Shown here piece by piece: positions 10,123 to 22,292 of a DNA stretch of 64,000 nucleotides; position 1 is the first letter of the stretch; each line of letters begins with the position of its first letter. The DNA is from Whalleya microplaca. Its lineage: Eukaryota > Ascomycota > Sordariomycetes > Xylariales > Xylariaceae. The stretch is from positions 62,001 through 126,000 of the forward strand of contig MU385718.1 of assembly GCA_022497155.1 (NCBI GenBank), in the 5' to 3' direction. Position numbers and translations under genes: made by a program. The notes under the pieces were generated by a model. That model did no database searches and had not been told where the DNA came from. It saw only the letters and a list, made by a program, of their open reading frames with translations.

Positions 10123-12372
10123 ATGGCGGAACAATTAGACCCTGCCCAATTGCGACAGGAGCAAGATCAAGAGATTGCCCAGTTACGTATCGACGAGGCA
10201 AAAAAGCGTATCGCCGAAGCAGAAAAGCAGACTCAGAAAACAACGTTAGATGAGTATATAATTGCCACTCATAACCTGGTTTTTATACACTTCGACGTCG
10301 AAACAGATAAAAGACTGACGTCAAAAGATTTTATTACTAATTTACGAGATAAACTATACCCAACATATCTGCAACCCTGGGATAATTTTCGGGAGCAACA
10401 ATCCGAAACTCTCGAGAAGCTATATTCCACTTTTCCTACTACCGAACGGCTTTTTGAATCCCAAAACGCTTTAAACGCCATAGGCCAGAAAATCTCCGAG
10501 CGACCGATATTAAACGAAAAGACTCTCGAGTATTTTTTACTCGACAGTATCGAATATCCAGTACGAGAAATATTCGATCGATTGCGAGACGTAGATAAAA
10601 TTAGGCGTGAGTTCAATATCGGCGATAGTATTATCTTTGAAAACTACCCCAACGCGATTAGCGAGACCTCCGACGAGGTTGTGGAGCGGCAAGCTCAATC
10701 GACGCTTATCCGTCCCGATGAGATATGTGTCTACCGTGCTACAAGTGATGGACAGTTATCGAGACGTACTATGTTATATGTCAGCGAATATAAGGCGCCG
10801 CACAAACTTACCGCTCCCCATTTCCGTGCCGGCCTTCGTCGTATGGATATATTTAACGACGTTATTAACCGGAAGAAAATCCCTACTGCCGCTGCCGAAC
10901 CGGAAGCCCGATTTCAATATCACGCGGAAAGGCTTATCACCGCTGCCATAAGCCAAATATATAACTATATAATCGAAGGCGGGCTCGATTACGGTATATT
11001 AACAAACGGCGAAGCTATCGTCTTCCTTAAGGTAGATTGGCAAAACCCAGAAACGCTTCTCTATCATCTGGCCGAGCCTATTCCCGAAGTTACAGCCTCT
11101 CCTCCCGATGATCGCCAGTTCTATACAGCTGTATGCCAGTACCTCGCTTTTAGTCTAATGGCCCTCGGGCCGCCAGGCGGGGAGGAATTACAAAGCCGGC
11201 CGCAGGAGGAACGCCAGCGTGCGATAGACGGTTTGAAGACATGGGCCGAGGACTTTGAGACTACGCTGCGGTCTATCCCGCCGGATGAGCGCACACCGCC
11301 GCCAGGCTCTCCATATACAGCAGGGAAAGATTCGCGGCTTGAGCCATTGCGCAAGAAAGCTCGCCTTGGGCACGTCGGAGATAGTCACCATGCTGATCAG
11401 CCTAGGCGGGGCAACTCAGATGATAAATCCTCCGAGTCGCTTCACCAGATGCCTGATAGTCCTAGCACGTCCGAACTACGCGGGGCTCGGCGCAGTAAGC
11501 GGATCCTAGCCCAACGACAACGAGGAGGAGGAGGGGGCAAGCAGGGCCGCCAATATTGCACCCAACAATGCCTCCTTGGGCTTGTCAGGAATGGCCGGCT
11601 TGATAAGTATTGTCCCAATGTGGCACTCCACTGCCAAGGTACGCAACCGCCGCCGCCGCAACCGCTGCCGCCGCAACCGCCGCCACCACAAGGCCTTCCG
11701 CATCCGATTAGCCACGGAGAGTTCCTTCGGCTTTTATCCGAGCAGCTCAAAAAGTCCCTAGATTATGGCGTTACCCGGCTCGGACTTCAGGGTTCGCGAG
11801 GCGCGTTATTTCAGGTTACCCTCCTTGCATACGGCTATACTTTCGTAAGTAAGGCCACAGTACCTGCGTTCATTTCCGACTTCCAGCATGAAGAAAAGGT
11901 CTATCGGCTGCTTAAAGAAGAACAAGGGGCAAATATCCCTGTCTTCCTAGGTACTATAGATCTTAGGGAATTGGATAAGATATATTATTACGATTATCGC
12001 GTTTATATCAAGTATATGATATTTCTCTCTTGGGGCGGCAATATCGACTCGTCGGTTACTACAGAGGAGGTAAGGCGGTGTCTCGATATAATATATCGGG
12101 CGGGAGTGGTTCATGGAGACGTACGGTGGGCGAACATGCTACGCGACCCGCAGACTCGTAGGGTTATAATAATCGACTTTGAGCGGTCCAGCATTACTAA
12201 ACCACCACAGCTGACTTGCGAAAATGAGATCGGATTTTACGACGATATCCTAGCGGCCGCTGCCGAGTTTCCTAGCCGAGACCATAAACGCGAGATAGTT
12301 GGTGCCAATAGTTCAGCTCTCGGTGAAGGCCCTGTGGGGTTGAGAAGACGGGGGCAGCCTGGAGGGCCATAG
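10123..12372 (+). CDS. Atypical protein-kinase-like protein
   Basis: The 749-residue single-exon product starts at an ATG 6 bases after an in-frame stop of another frame. Residues 1-40 form a charged coiled coil (Gln/Glu/Lys/Ala). Residues about 50-420 form an alpha-helical domain found with this kinase family in many fungi. A low-complexity Ser/Gly and (Pro-Pro-Gln) linker follows at about 420-530. The C-terminal kinase fold contains HGDVRWANML (around residue 663) with the catalytic Asp and Asn of the HxDxxxxN loop. IIDFE stands where typical kinases have DFG, so the metal-binding motif is altered. Eukaryotic-kinase-like folding is clear; activity is uncertain. The reading frame breaks into coherent coding in other frames just after the stop, so the 3' end may be a mutated version of a longer protein. 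Confidence 0.7.
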   Translation: MAEQLDPAQLRQEQDQEIAQLRIDEAKKRIAEAEKQTQKTTLDEYIIATHNLVFIHFDVETDKRLTSKDFITNLRDKLYPTYLQPWDNFREQQSETLEKLYSTFPTTERLFESQNALNAIGQKISERPILNEKTLEYFLLDSIEYPVREIFDRLRDVDKIRREFNIGDSIIFENYPNAISETSDEVVERQAQSTLIRPDEICVYRATSDGQLSRRTMLYVSEYKAPHKLTAPHFRAGLRRMDIFNDVINRKKIPTAAAEPEARFQYHAERLITAAISQIYNYIIEGGLDYGILTNGEAIVFLKVDWQNPETLLYHLAEPIPEVTASPPDDRQFYTAVCQYLAFSLMALGPPGGEELQSRPQEERQRAIDGLKTWAEDFETTLRSIPPDERTPPPGSPYTAGKDSRLEPLRKKARLGHVGDSHHADQPRRGNSDDKSSESLHQMPDSPSTSELRGARRSKRILAQRQRGGGGGKQGRQYCTQQCLLGLVRNGRLDKYCPNVALHCQGTQPPPPQPLPPQPPPPQGLPHPISHGEFLRLLSEQLKKSLDYGVTRLGLQGSRGALFQVTLLAYGYTFVSKATVPAFISDFQHEEKVYRLLKEEQGANIPVFLGTIDLRELDKIYYYDYRVYIKYMIFLSWGGNIDSSVTTEEVRRCLDIIYRAGVVHGDVRWANMLRDPQTRRVIIIDFERSSITKPPQLTCENEIGFYDDILAAAAEFPSRDHKREIVGANSSALGEGPVGLRRRGQPGGP

Positions 12373-12375
12373 ATC

Positions 12376-12953
12376 CGTCTCAGCCCAAGACGGTCGAGCG
12401 CGCTCTTGCCGCAAGCTCCGCGGGCTAGCACCAGTAGGCGTGGAGTGGATGCGCAAGCGTCTGGAGGAGTGTATTGCTGCATAAGGCACAGGAGGCGAAA
12501 TTCGACTGGCCTAACGTCGCGGGCCAACAGCCGAGCCAACCACCGCCGAAGCGAGCCCGCGGGGCACCACGAGGTCGATATCGAGCACAAGGCCGCGGTG
12601 GTTCACGAGGAGGCGTTTCACAAGGATTCAGGGGACAAGGTTTAACAAGGGGAACACAGCGTGGCAGAGGCCGCGGCCATGGAACTTTAACGCCGAGGGG
12701 AACAACGGAAGATGCCGCCAGGCAGCTGTTAGATCGGCAGCAAGGTATAATAGCTGCCAGTCAACAGCAGCAGGGTCAGCAGCAGGGTCAGCAGCAGGGT
12801 CAGCAGCAGGGTCAGCAGCAGGGGCAGCAGCAGGGGCAGCAGCAGGGGCAGCAGCAGGGGCAGCAGTTATATCCTGATATCGGGGATATCCTCGATGACG
12901 AACTAGTTGAGGCTGCGGAGGCTGCGTTAGTTATTGACCTAACAGATGACTAA
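12376..12953 (+). pseudogene. Frameshifted C-terminal extension with (QQQG)n tract
   Basis: Coding-like sequence continues past the kinase stop but in changing frames. A stretch reading DPSQPKTVERALAASS (from about 12376) is followed, in another frame, by EWMRKRLEECIAA (about 12443-12481), and after one more shift by KAQEAKFDWPNVAG and an Arg/Gly-rich region (about 12483-12953). The last part contains at least eight 12-bp units encoding Gln-Gln-Gln-Gly and ends in ALVIDLTDD. VIDL plus acidic residues fits a SUMO-interaction motif. The last open segment has no ATG of its own near its start. I read it as the broken tail of the upstream kinase-like gene; a separate short gene is the alternative. 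Confidence 0.5.
12765..12866 (+). repeat. 12-bp coding minisatellite (CAGCAGCAGGGN)n
   Basis: About 8.5 units. The first units end GGT and the later ones GGG. It encodes Gln-Gln-Gln-Gly repeats. Confidence 0.9.
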
Positions 12954-13691
12954 GCAGGTAGTTAGGCAATACAGAGATCCTGAAAAAACACAGCGGAATT
13001 GTGACAATCCTGCTGTAAAAGGCTTATTCAATAAAGGAGGCGATTGGAGGCCTCTGGCAGTTAGTTTGATAATCGTCTCTGATTACCTTATTAGGAAAGC
13101 GGTGTGGCGTGGCAGGTATTTTGTACTACTATTAAATTTGCCTACTATTGAAATAGCAAATCTCTTAATATACATACACATGTAGTTGTCTGTTAGGGAG
13201 GGAGGCCTAAGGCAAGGTATGGTGACCAAAAGTGAGTTGTATTAATGATGGTGTAGTGAGCTACCTGTGACTAGGTGACAATTCCTTATAAGCGGAGGGC
13301 ACGGACCACCCCTATCCACACGAGCCCTAAGCACTATATCTTACCTAGGTACCTAGGTACCAGACCAAGGTCAGCACGTGAACGCGCGCTGCCCACTACG
13401 TCATTGATGTCGCGTCATAGCCCTGCTTTCCAGCCAGCCCAGGTGCAATAGGTAAACGGAGTTCTTTGTCAATTTAGATATTACATGTGCAGCTAGTACA
13501 GAGAATTGGTTCTTCCAGCTAATGGCTTGAGTCCTAATGATACATCAAACATCGATGTTTTAAGCACTGTCTAGGCTTCTTTTTATCCTGGAACACTGCC
13601 AGTGCGAATATACGGCAAACAGCTCTATCCAAGGATGGAATTCCAGGCAGTCTTGGGCGCTTTTAGCCAAGTGGATGGTAGCTTAAATGCA
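12954..13691. other. Intergenic / promoter of CSC1-like gene
   Basis: No gene recognised. It contains a TTACCTAGGTACCTAGGTACC tract near 13344 and otherwise unremarkable DNA leading to the channel gene. Confidence 0.4.
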
Positions 13692-16626
13692 ATGGAGGCA
13701 AAGGTCAGTCTGGATGTCATAAGTGCACCTCTAGCAACTCATACTCTAGCAGTTGCTTTCTTTTAGCACTATCCTTGAATTGCAATCACTAATACCTCAT
13801 ACTATAGCCAAAAGGTTCCGCCTCCCTGGCAGCTGTTATCTCTGCTTTTGTTCCTACATGGGTGAGTCCAAGACTGCTTCTTTCTTCGCGCACCTGCTGA
13901 CTCAACAAGGTAACTGGAATCATATTCGTTGTAATATTTGTGCTCATTAGACATCGATGGCCAAATATATATGCTCCTCGAACATATATTGGCACAATAC
14001 CAGAAAAGTCCATATAACCGAGTATCAGCACATGTTTACCTGCTAACTCCTCGGTAGAGATCGGACCCCTTCTGCTAGCGTTGGATATTTTGATTGGATT
14101 CACGCCATGTATAAGTTGCCCGATAAATTTCTCTTGTACCATCAGTCGCTGGATGCGTATCTCTATTTACGGTTTCTACGCACCATCATCTTCATTTGCG
14201 TAGTCGGATGTTGTCTCACGTGGCCAATCCTCATGCCGATAAATGCGACTGGGGGCGGCTCATCGACAGAACTTGACAAAATTGGGATTGGCAATATCAA
14301 GAAGAAGGAACGCTACTACGCTCACACCGTGATGGCATGGGTCTTCTTCGGTTTCGTCATGTTTACGATTGCTCGTGAACGTCTTTTCCTCATTGGACTA
14401 CGCCAAGCATGGAATCTCTCGAAGCCAAATACCAAGCGACTTTCTTCACGTACCGTTCTTTTCATGTCAGCGCCAAGGGATGCACTCGAGGACAGTAACA
14501 AGCATCGTTTCTTTGGAGATGGAGCTTTACGGATTTGGCCGGTAGCAAAGACTGGTGACCTGGACAGCTTAGTGTCAAGCCGGAAGTCCAAGGTCGAACA
14601 GCTTGAGGCTGCAGAGATCTCTCTGATTCAAAGAGCCAATAAGGAGGGCAGGAAAAACGCCAGGAACGTCCATTCACAAAATGGGAGTACCCCAACTTAT
14701 GATGATCTTCCCGACCCGGTGAAGAAATCTATCAGACCCCGGCATAGATCAGCGGTCCCTCCAATCGGTTCAGTAGTAGATAGTATCGAACAGCTCCGAC
14801 AGCAGATCAAAGAGGACGAGAAAAACATTGAAGACACGAGAAAAATGTACGAGATAGGGGACACACACGGAGCTACATCAGTGTTCGTCGAGTTTCGAAC
14901 ACTTGACGAAGCTCAACGAGCTTGCCAACAGGTTTTCTCTGGTAACTTGCTGGCTTTGACTCCCAGGTATACTAGTGTATTACCGACCGAAGTCATATGG
15001 AATAACCTCACTATTCCACCTGCTCGTCGGATCTCTGAAGAGAGTACTGCCCTGGCTATTGTCATCGTCTTGGTTGTTTTCTGGTCCATCCCAAGCAGCT
15101 TTGTCGGTCTTATCTCTAATATCAGCTATTTGGCAGAGAACTTCGAGTGGCTAAGCTTTTTGAAGAATCTTCCTGATCCAATAATAGGTCTCTTATCTGG
15201 CCTTGTCCCGCCATTACTCACAAGTCTTTTAAGTAAATTTGTGCCGAACATATTTAGATGTAAGGACTAATCGGTGAAGCATGAGCTCGGACTAGTCTGC
15301 TAACGTATCCTAGACATATTTAAGTCATTCGGCAGCCCAACCAATACGGTCACCGAGCTCAAGGTTCAGAAGTGGTACTATGTTTTTCAAGTGACTCAGG
15401 TATTCCTTGTGACGGCTGTTTTCTCTGGAGCCGCAACAGTGGCATCACAGCTGATGGAGAAGATCAAAGACCCTGCCTCGGTCCCGGAACTACTTGCCAG
15501 GCAGCTACCGAAAGCCTCAAACTTCTATCTGACCTACTTCATCATCCAAGGGACGACCTCGGCTGCTGACAACTTACTAAACTATTCAGACCTCCTAAGT
15601 TATATCTTCTATGGTTACTTCTTCGACAAGACTCCACGTCAAAAATTCAACCGTTATACGAGTATGAAGGGGATTGCATGGGGCAAGGTTTTCCCAAAGG
15701 TGAGATAATCATTCAGGGCTATATGACTGAGCTAACACAGCTGAACAGTTCGCAAACTTTGCTATCATTGGTAAGTTGAAAGCTCTTTGGTACTCTGTCG
15801 ACCCTACTCACACAATCTAGCAATCGCCTACTCGTGTATCGCACCGCTAGTCCTTGGGTTTGCTGCTATCGGCTTGTCCCTATATTATTTCTCATATCGC
15901 TATAACCTTCTCTTCGTTATTCAGCCGAAGATGGACACGAAGGGCCTGGCTTATACTCTCGCGCTCCAACACCTCCTGACTGGTGTCTACATCGCCGAGC
16001 TAGCCCTACTAGGTCTCTTCGGTTTGAGAAAGGCCACAGGTCCTTCTATCATAACCGCTGTTCTATTCGTCATCACAGTTATTTACAATGTATTGATGAA
16101 CAAGTATATGGCGCCACTTGAAAAGTTTATGCCGACAGATCTAGCCACTTCAACGGCGAGAGGAGAGGAATCTACAGCGCTCCTCTCTTCCGCAGAGGAA
16201 GGCCATGCACATGGAACCTCACATATCCAACGCTTGGGCGAGCGTGCACATGTCCCATCAACTGTGGCCCAGAATATTGTCAACCCACTGGCGCGATTTT
16301 TTGAGCCACAAGTGTTCGCCTCGTACGACGCTATGAGATCTTGGCTTCGGGAGGGAGATTTTTACGACAGCGAAAATGACGTTCCAGAATATAAGGCCGA
16401 AGATTTGGAGAAAGCGTACTTGAACCCTGTTCTCACGAGCCCGACGCCTCTGATCTGGCTTGCTAGGGATGAAATGGGAGTCAGTCAAAACGAGGTCGGA
16501 GAGAATGAAGAGCAGGGATTGAGGGCTAGTGATCAGGGTGCGTGGGTTGATGAGAAAGGGAAGGTGAGGTGGAGCGTCGAGGATTTTGATCAGTTGCCTG
16601 TGTGGAAGGAGGCTGTTAAATACTGA
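13692..16626 (+). CDS. CSC1/PHM7-family (DUF221) calcium-permeable stress-gated channel
   Basis: Integral membrane cation channel of the OSCA/TMEM63/CSC1 superfamily. Seven exons sum to 2580 nt (859 residues): 13692-13703, 13808-13861, 13910-14007, 14058-15259, 15314-15699, 15749-15770 and 15821-16626. The first membrane span (VTGIIFVVIFVLI) precedes the family signature YAPRTYIGTIPE, then LPDKFLLYHQSLDAYLYLRFL. The cytosolic PHM7-type region (about 130-330) carries VFVEFRTLDEAQRA. The RSN1-type 7-TM region starts near ISEESTALAIVIVLVV and continues through FQVTQVFLVTAVFSG to the IAYS...YRYNLLF helices. The soluble C-terminus is Glu/Asp-rich. Introns 2-6 are 48-54 bp, several with TGCTAAC or CTAAC. 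The 12-nt first exon (MEAK) and the donor GTCCAT at 14008 are the least certain points. It converges with the dynamin-like gene. Confidence 0.88.
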
Positions 16627-17090
16627 GAATAAATGCATATCGCCTGGGCATGTTTGCCGTGCTATCGAGGGTCCTGTTCACGTATTTCGTTCGAATAATA
16701 TCTTCGCAATCACGAACTTACTCTCAAAGATGACCCAGCCTCATTGATAGTAGCAAGGTCGCCTCAGATTTAAGCTATCCATCTCTAGTATAACTAGATT
16801 CTAATACTTCCTAACTCTCACTCACTAATATCAAGATTCCATCTCCTAAACATAGAGAAAGATAAGAAGAAAAAAGGTTAAGTTCTTTACATCCGGATTT
16901 CATAGCTACAATAAAGTGGGTTTACACAGTCCAACTAACTTTGCTATGAGGTAGGATCTAGAAACATATTCTTGGGAAGGTCGCTGCTCTAACCTGTCAG
17001 CCAAGGATGTATAGTACGACAGTTGCATTGTTTTGCTACCGAGAGCGCACCATTCTACCATGGGTCGTATAGTTCTTCGACAGCCACGGG
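16627..17090. other. Convergent 3' flanks
   Basis: AT-rich spacer between the channel and dynamin-like genes, which are transcribed toward each other. No additional gene was seen. Confidence 0.5.
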
Positions 17091-19836
17091 CTATTCATCA
17101 ACCACAGCTCTTTTGATCTTCTTCTTCTGCTTCTTGGATATCTTACTGTATGTCTCAGGCTCGGGCTCAGGCGGGGCCACAGGCTCGGGTTCGGGCTCGG
17201 GCTCGGGCTCAGGCTCGAGCTTGCGAGGCCGTGCCGACGCTGACCAAGGTGATACTGGCGTTGCAGACTCGGGTGTAGTACTCCTACTGAAGAGACTGGT
17301 CACCCGGTCCGATGGTTTGGATGACCTGATAGAGTGCCCCCGTGGCGATTCGCTCCCGCTCCTAGATAGCTTAGAGGTGGGAGAATGGGTCCTTGATGAA
17401 TCTGCTCCTGTATCTAAAACATCTTTCATTGCTGATTATGTCAGACTAGTGATCATTAGAAATATCACGTAAACAATCCAATTTAGACGACTCACAGGTC
17501 ATATGTTGGTGGTGCGATTTACGTAGACGTTGCAAGTCTGTAAGACCACTTGTGAGAATATCTATCTTGTCCATGAGGAACTTTCGTTCATCGGCTTTCT
17601 CCCAATTTTCTGCAGCGATATTCCTTACTGTATCGTCGGTCAACTCGAACACTATCTGGGGTGTGAACAAATCTGGTAGCTTTGAAATAAGGCAGGCTTC
17701 AATTGCGATAGAGCTAAAGTCATCAACTACTTGTTTCAGTGCAACCTATTCAGAGTTAATTCCCTTGATTTCACTATACGTGGAAAGGGTTTACCTTGTA
17801 GTATGCTTCCATCCAATCGACCGCCTCTGAGGCTGCATACAATTCCATGTCTGCTTCTGTGTGTTCGACGATCGCTTCTATGACCTTGTCCAGGGGCGTA
17901 GAAGTGTCCAGGGGCATAGAAGTGTCCAGGGGCATAGAAGTGATATTACCGAAGGGATCTAAGATATCTGCTGCCCATAAACCTTTCTTAATGTTGTCTC
18001 TATAGCGACTTCGTCGAGCCTTCTGTACGTTCTCTGTTAAATAGTGGTTGTATGTGATTGGATGGCCAGTCTCATGAGGCCGTAGTATCTCCGCGACCTT
18101 GTTTTGAAGCTGTTGGTTGAGTTTATTCAGACGGTCGCTGATCAGATCTCTCCAGAGCTTCTCTCTTGTAACTTCGTCTAGAATATGTTCTAGCGTGGCG
18201 CTGACGGCAGTGTCAACAGCTTCGAATAGGCGGCTTGAGAAATCTGCCAACCAGCCTTTCCATGGCTGGCATTGCTCGTGAAAGAGTTCTCCGATAATCA
18301 AAGGGTTATAATTTCCCGAGAGTTCACAGCCTCTCGTTCTCCTCATCAAGTTCTTTACTTCTTTGAGATAATCGGTACGAGATACTGTATTTGGGTCACC
18401 TTTTCTTGCAGTGTCAACGATCCGCCTAGCTTGTCCATGGTGACGCATTTTTTCGGAAAAGTCGGCCAGAGTATTCTGCACAACAGCACGTAGGCGCCTG
18501 CTATACCCCTCCTCTTCGCGTGCATTGCCAAAGAATTTATCACCATATACACCATCAATTGCTGCTGTGATGAGGTGAGAGAATTGGTGACTGGTATTGA
18601 GTAGGTATTTGCGCTGCTCAGTGAGAGTGCCACGGGCAGTTCCCAATTTCTCAACTCTGCTGGAGCAGTCCTCCAGTCCTTGCTCAATCTCATGGATGAC
18701 ATCCGGCAGCTGGTCTAAGATCTGGTTCTTTAGCACCTCGCTAAGGCGAGTACGCAGAGCTGCAACGCCTTTTTGAGCCCTCGGGAGACCAGCCCAAATA
18801 CCTTGATTGAGAAATTCTGCCTCGATCTGGTCCCTCTCCTCATTCGTGTAATTCTTGGTCTTGAAATCCCGATTGCGAACGACGTGCCAACCGAGACGGA
18901 ATTCCACATCCTTATTTTGGGCCAGTTCAAAATATTCGCGCTCGCTGCTCGAGCCCTCATCAAGTGTGTCAGGTTTGGTGATAAGACCCAAAGTCCTGAC
19001 ATGGCGATGGTCGAGCTTTCGCGCAAGCTCTGTTACTTCCTGTAGTGCAAAGTTGCTCTGTGCTGACACGACAGCAAGAATGATGCTGCGGGGATTTTCC
19101 ATCTACACCACCAGAAATCAGTATTCTCTCTCTTTCAAAAATTTTTATGACGGTTTAGCGAGTAATCGAGAGTCCCATGTCTCTGGAGTTTCTACTCCCG
19201 AACATACCCCCTTAAAGAATTATTGCTTTGAAGACAGGACAAAAAGGATAATTAATGACACCAGATGCCACTCACATAAGATTGCACTAGTGATTGTACT
19301 ATAATGGCGTCCTCGGCCGACTGATCCTTGGTGCTTGCCCGGAACAGTCCTGGAAGGTCGACAATAGTCAAATGTGGTTGAGTCGGCCCTGACAGCTCAA
19401 TGCGAAGGATATCCTTACAAAACGTCCTGCCTTGATCTCCGACACCCATGACCTCCTTGGCTTCATCCACTAGGACGCCTATATCGTGCTGATCAGGAAC
19501 TTCAGAATATCCGAATTCCCTGAGGCGAGTGCTATCTTCAGGTGAGCGATCGCTTCCTGGTAAAATCGACACCTCACACTTCTCCTCCGAGTTCGCATCA
19601 GTATGGCGAAGAACGAGCTCAGTTGCAAATCGCGTGCACAAATTGTCCTTAGTTGGAAATGCCATTCCCGAGATCGCCTGCAAGACCGAGCTTTTGCCCG
19701 AGGATTGGTCGCCGCAAACCACGATCTGAGGAAGATTGACATAACGATTTATTCCCTTAGACCGCAGTCTGTCGATGATATCCATCAACATCTTGTGGTC
19801 CTTTGACTGCAAGGACGTAGCGACAGGAGGCGCCAT
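17091..19836 (-). CDS. Dynamin-like large GTPase (Mx/Vps1-related)
   Basis: Membrane-remodelling GTPase. Four exons sum to 2460 nt (819 residues): 19836-19276, 19102-17795, 17745-17496 and 17431-17091. G1 is GDQSSGKSS at residues 42-50, G3 is DLPG at 160-163 and G4 is TKPD at 229-232. The stalk follows (around 250-640). The GED-like C-terminal helices contain TDDTVRNIAAENWEKADERK. The tail is unusual: a Ser-rich segment, (Glu-Pro)n repeats and a lysine-rich end (KKQKKKIKR). A 54-bp stretch of three 18-bp repeats (17889-17942) encodes PLDTS units before the GED. It lacks a recognisable PH domain, as Vps1/Mx-type members do. Introns are 49-173 bp with canonical ends. Exact subfamily and cargo membrane are unknown. 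Confidence 0.88.
17889..17942 (-). repeat. 18-bp tandem repeat in dynamin-like coding sequence
   Basis: Three units, reading GTGTCCAGGGGCATAGAA on the plus strand, encode consecutive PLDTS-type pentapeptides. The first unit differs by one base. Confidence 0.85.
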
Positions 19837-22292
19837 CTTGAGGGGTTGGAATATTATTGGAAGATGGAGGAAAGAAATATGGAGTAAGACAGCGCGCCCT
19901 TCCTAATTTCTAGGATATTGAGAATCATGAATACCTACAGTGACTGTAGAGTGAGATATGTTTTAAAGGGCAGCTTTGAGATATGTTTTGCTTGCCAGTT
20001 TCGATCATCAGGCATTGATGCAGCCAGCCTGCTTCCCTTCTGCATGGTATGACACGTCGGTATGCACCTTTCCTCTCAGTCAAGCAGCCTTTGTACTTGT
20101 CTCCTCAATTGACTAGCTTCCTACATATGTTGCAGCATGAAATGTTAGTACAGAGGAACCATCTCTATTGGTACATGGCGGCTCAATCAGACTTGCTGCA
20201 TAATAGTACTGGTCAGTCAATTGCTTACATCCAATCATACAAGTATCTCAGATATACCCGAATGCAACTCTATATTAAAGTAGTGACAAGTAATAGGGCT
20301 TAATATGACAAAATGTAGAATGATTCATGCAGTACGACTCTGATCTGAACGCATTCTAGGATTTACATTTGCAAGAGCAACAGACTGCAAAGGTAATATT
20401 GATGGTTTTTCTTTTGTTCAATATGACCCAGCAACACCTCTTTTCCATCCATTTCCCTTGTCGATAAATTATCTAGTACTAGAGATCCTACTAGGTACAT
20501 TCCAATGGCTAGAATCCAGAGGTTGTCAACACCTGTAGGATGGGCTATTTACAGTCTCAATTTATAGCTTCAAACGACAGTGACCCGAAACACTGCCAAT
20601 GGGTAAAAATTGAAGTTGACAGTTGAAGCGGGTATTGATCTGTAATATTTGCCCCAACATGGCCACGTACATTAATTGGAGATTTAGAAGACAAAGGAAT
20701 CTCAGCCGGATGATCAGTTGGTGTCGTGTATGCAACGCGCATGACACTGCCTGCAGTGGCCAGTTGCAGTCATATCAAACATACCAATCGCCGCAAGACT
20801 AATTGGCTTATCTCGCTACCTGAACCTAATATTTAGAGCGAAACCATAACAAATGATACTCGAGACTTATGACTCAGGACTATTTTTCTCTGCATGAGCC
20901 GCTGCACCCGCATGCCCCCTTTTCACTGTTTGCTAAGCTGGAGTCTCTTGCAGCCCAACAAGCTCAGTGCAGCGGACCACAATCAAAGTTCATGGATGAC
21001 GAATCGGCTTATATGTAGGCTGAGCATTTATCTGTATTTACAACAGAGGTGACGCATATCTAGCATGCATCAGCTTGCCTACTCATTCTGCAATAATGGC
21101 CCTTGTTGGTATATCATTTACGGACCGCGCGCTAAGTTCGGGTTGCTGCTTAAGGTTGAATAAATATATGTACGAACCCTCCTGGATAAAGGCGTACGAG
21201 GTAGCATATACAACATAAGTATTGTCCCAATCAAGTATGCCTTGGATTTCATGAGAAGGCCAATTGTTTGGAGGGCTGTCCAAGCGTGATAAGGTTGAAA
21301 TCATAGGTGAGAGAGGAGTGGCAGACAAGTTACAACATAACGACACGCTCAATGTCGACGAAGAACTAATCACATGAGCGATTATAGACACTGAGTAAAC
21401 CATGAATCTGCATAAACAATGGCACGGTTAGGAAAGGCTAGACAGAGACTAAGGAGGGCTATGATAAGGTAGCATTTTTCACAATCTATTAGGCATATGC
21501 AAACAGATTCACAGGAAACCATGAAATCGACTCACGAGCACATCGAAGTCGGACTGAAATATTCGCATGCTTCAATGAAAAGCTACTTTATATGGGGCCA
21601 ACATATGTCAACGTTCTCATTAACAGCATTACTTAGGCTACGAGTAACTATTCATGAGAAAGTGCACCAAGCTAGGAGTCTAACGCCTTCAACATATTGT
21701 AACTTTCTTGAGAATCGATACCTTATGACTATAGAATATGAATGATTTACGTAGTTCGGCGTCTAGTAAAAAATAGGGTAGTGTAGATTGATTGACCTTT
21801 TGATGTATGCTTATGGGATATGGATGTTGTAATTCATTTTGATGGTATTTGAAACATTATTTCGTCTCATTACTTATCGGTCAAATCAGCGGATGAAATT
21901 TTAAAGGGTGCTTCTGTATACCTAGGTAAGGTATGCAAGGAGGATGTTGAAGGCTTTCATGTTGGACACTCGAGAGCAGTAACAATGTGAGATGGGTTAA
22001 TGCATAAGGGGCAATAGTTTAACGGGGACAAATATGCAGTTATAGGAATATGCATTAAGCACGGTATGAGGTAATGGAGAATAAGCGGTAAAAGTTCATA
22101 TGAACCCAGCCCTTCATCGAAATGCCTGCCAGCCTACTGCAATTCGATCTGAATTCTTCGAGTCACCAAGGATGCAAGCAACCCTTTTATATGGATACAT
22201 GGATTTATAACTAGCTCGTTGGCCGATTTAGAGGGAGCCAGCTGAAACATTGAATCGCACCTGGCACGCTCTGTTCGTTACATTACTGCACA
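19837..22292. other. Divergent intergenic region, no gene recognised
   Basis: About 2.5 kb separate the divergent dynamin-like and Pml1-like genes. Open frames are below 110 codons, unrelated to anything I recognise and not supported by splice sites. The ends nearest each gene should hold their promoters. Confidence 0.45.

Noticed and set aside
17023..17472. Plus-strand open frame rich in Gly-Ser repeats
   Set aside because: It is the antisense of the (Glu-Pro)n tail exon of the dynamin-like gene, whose splice model is well supported.
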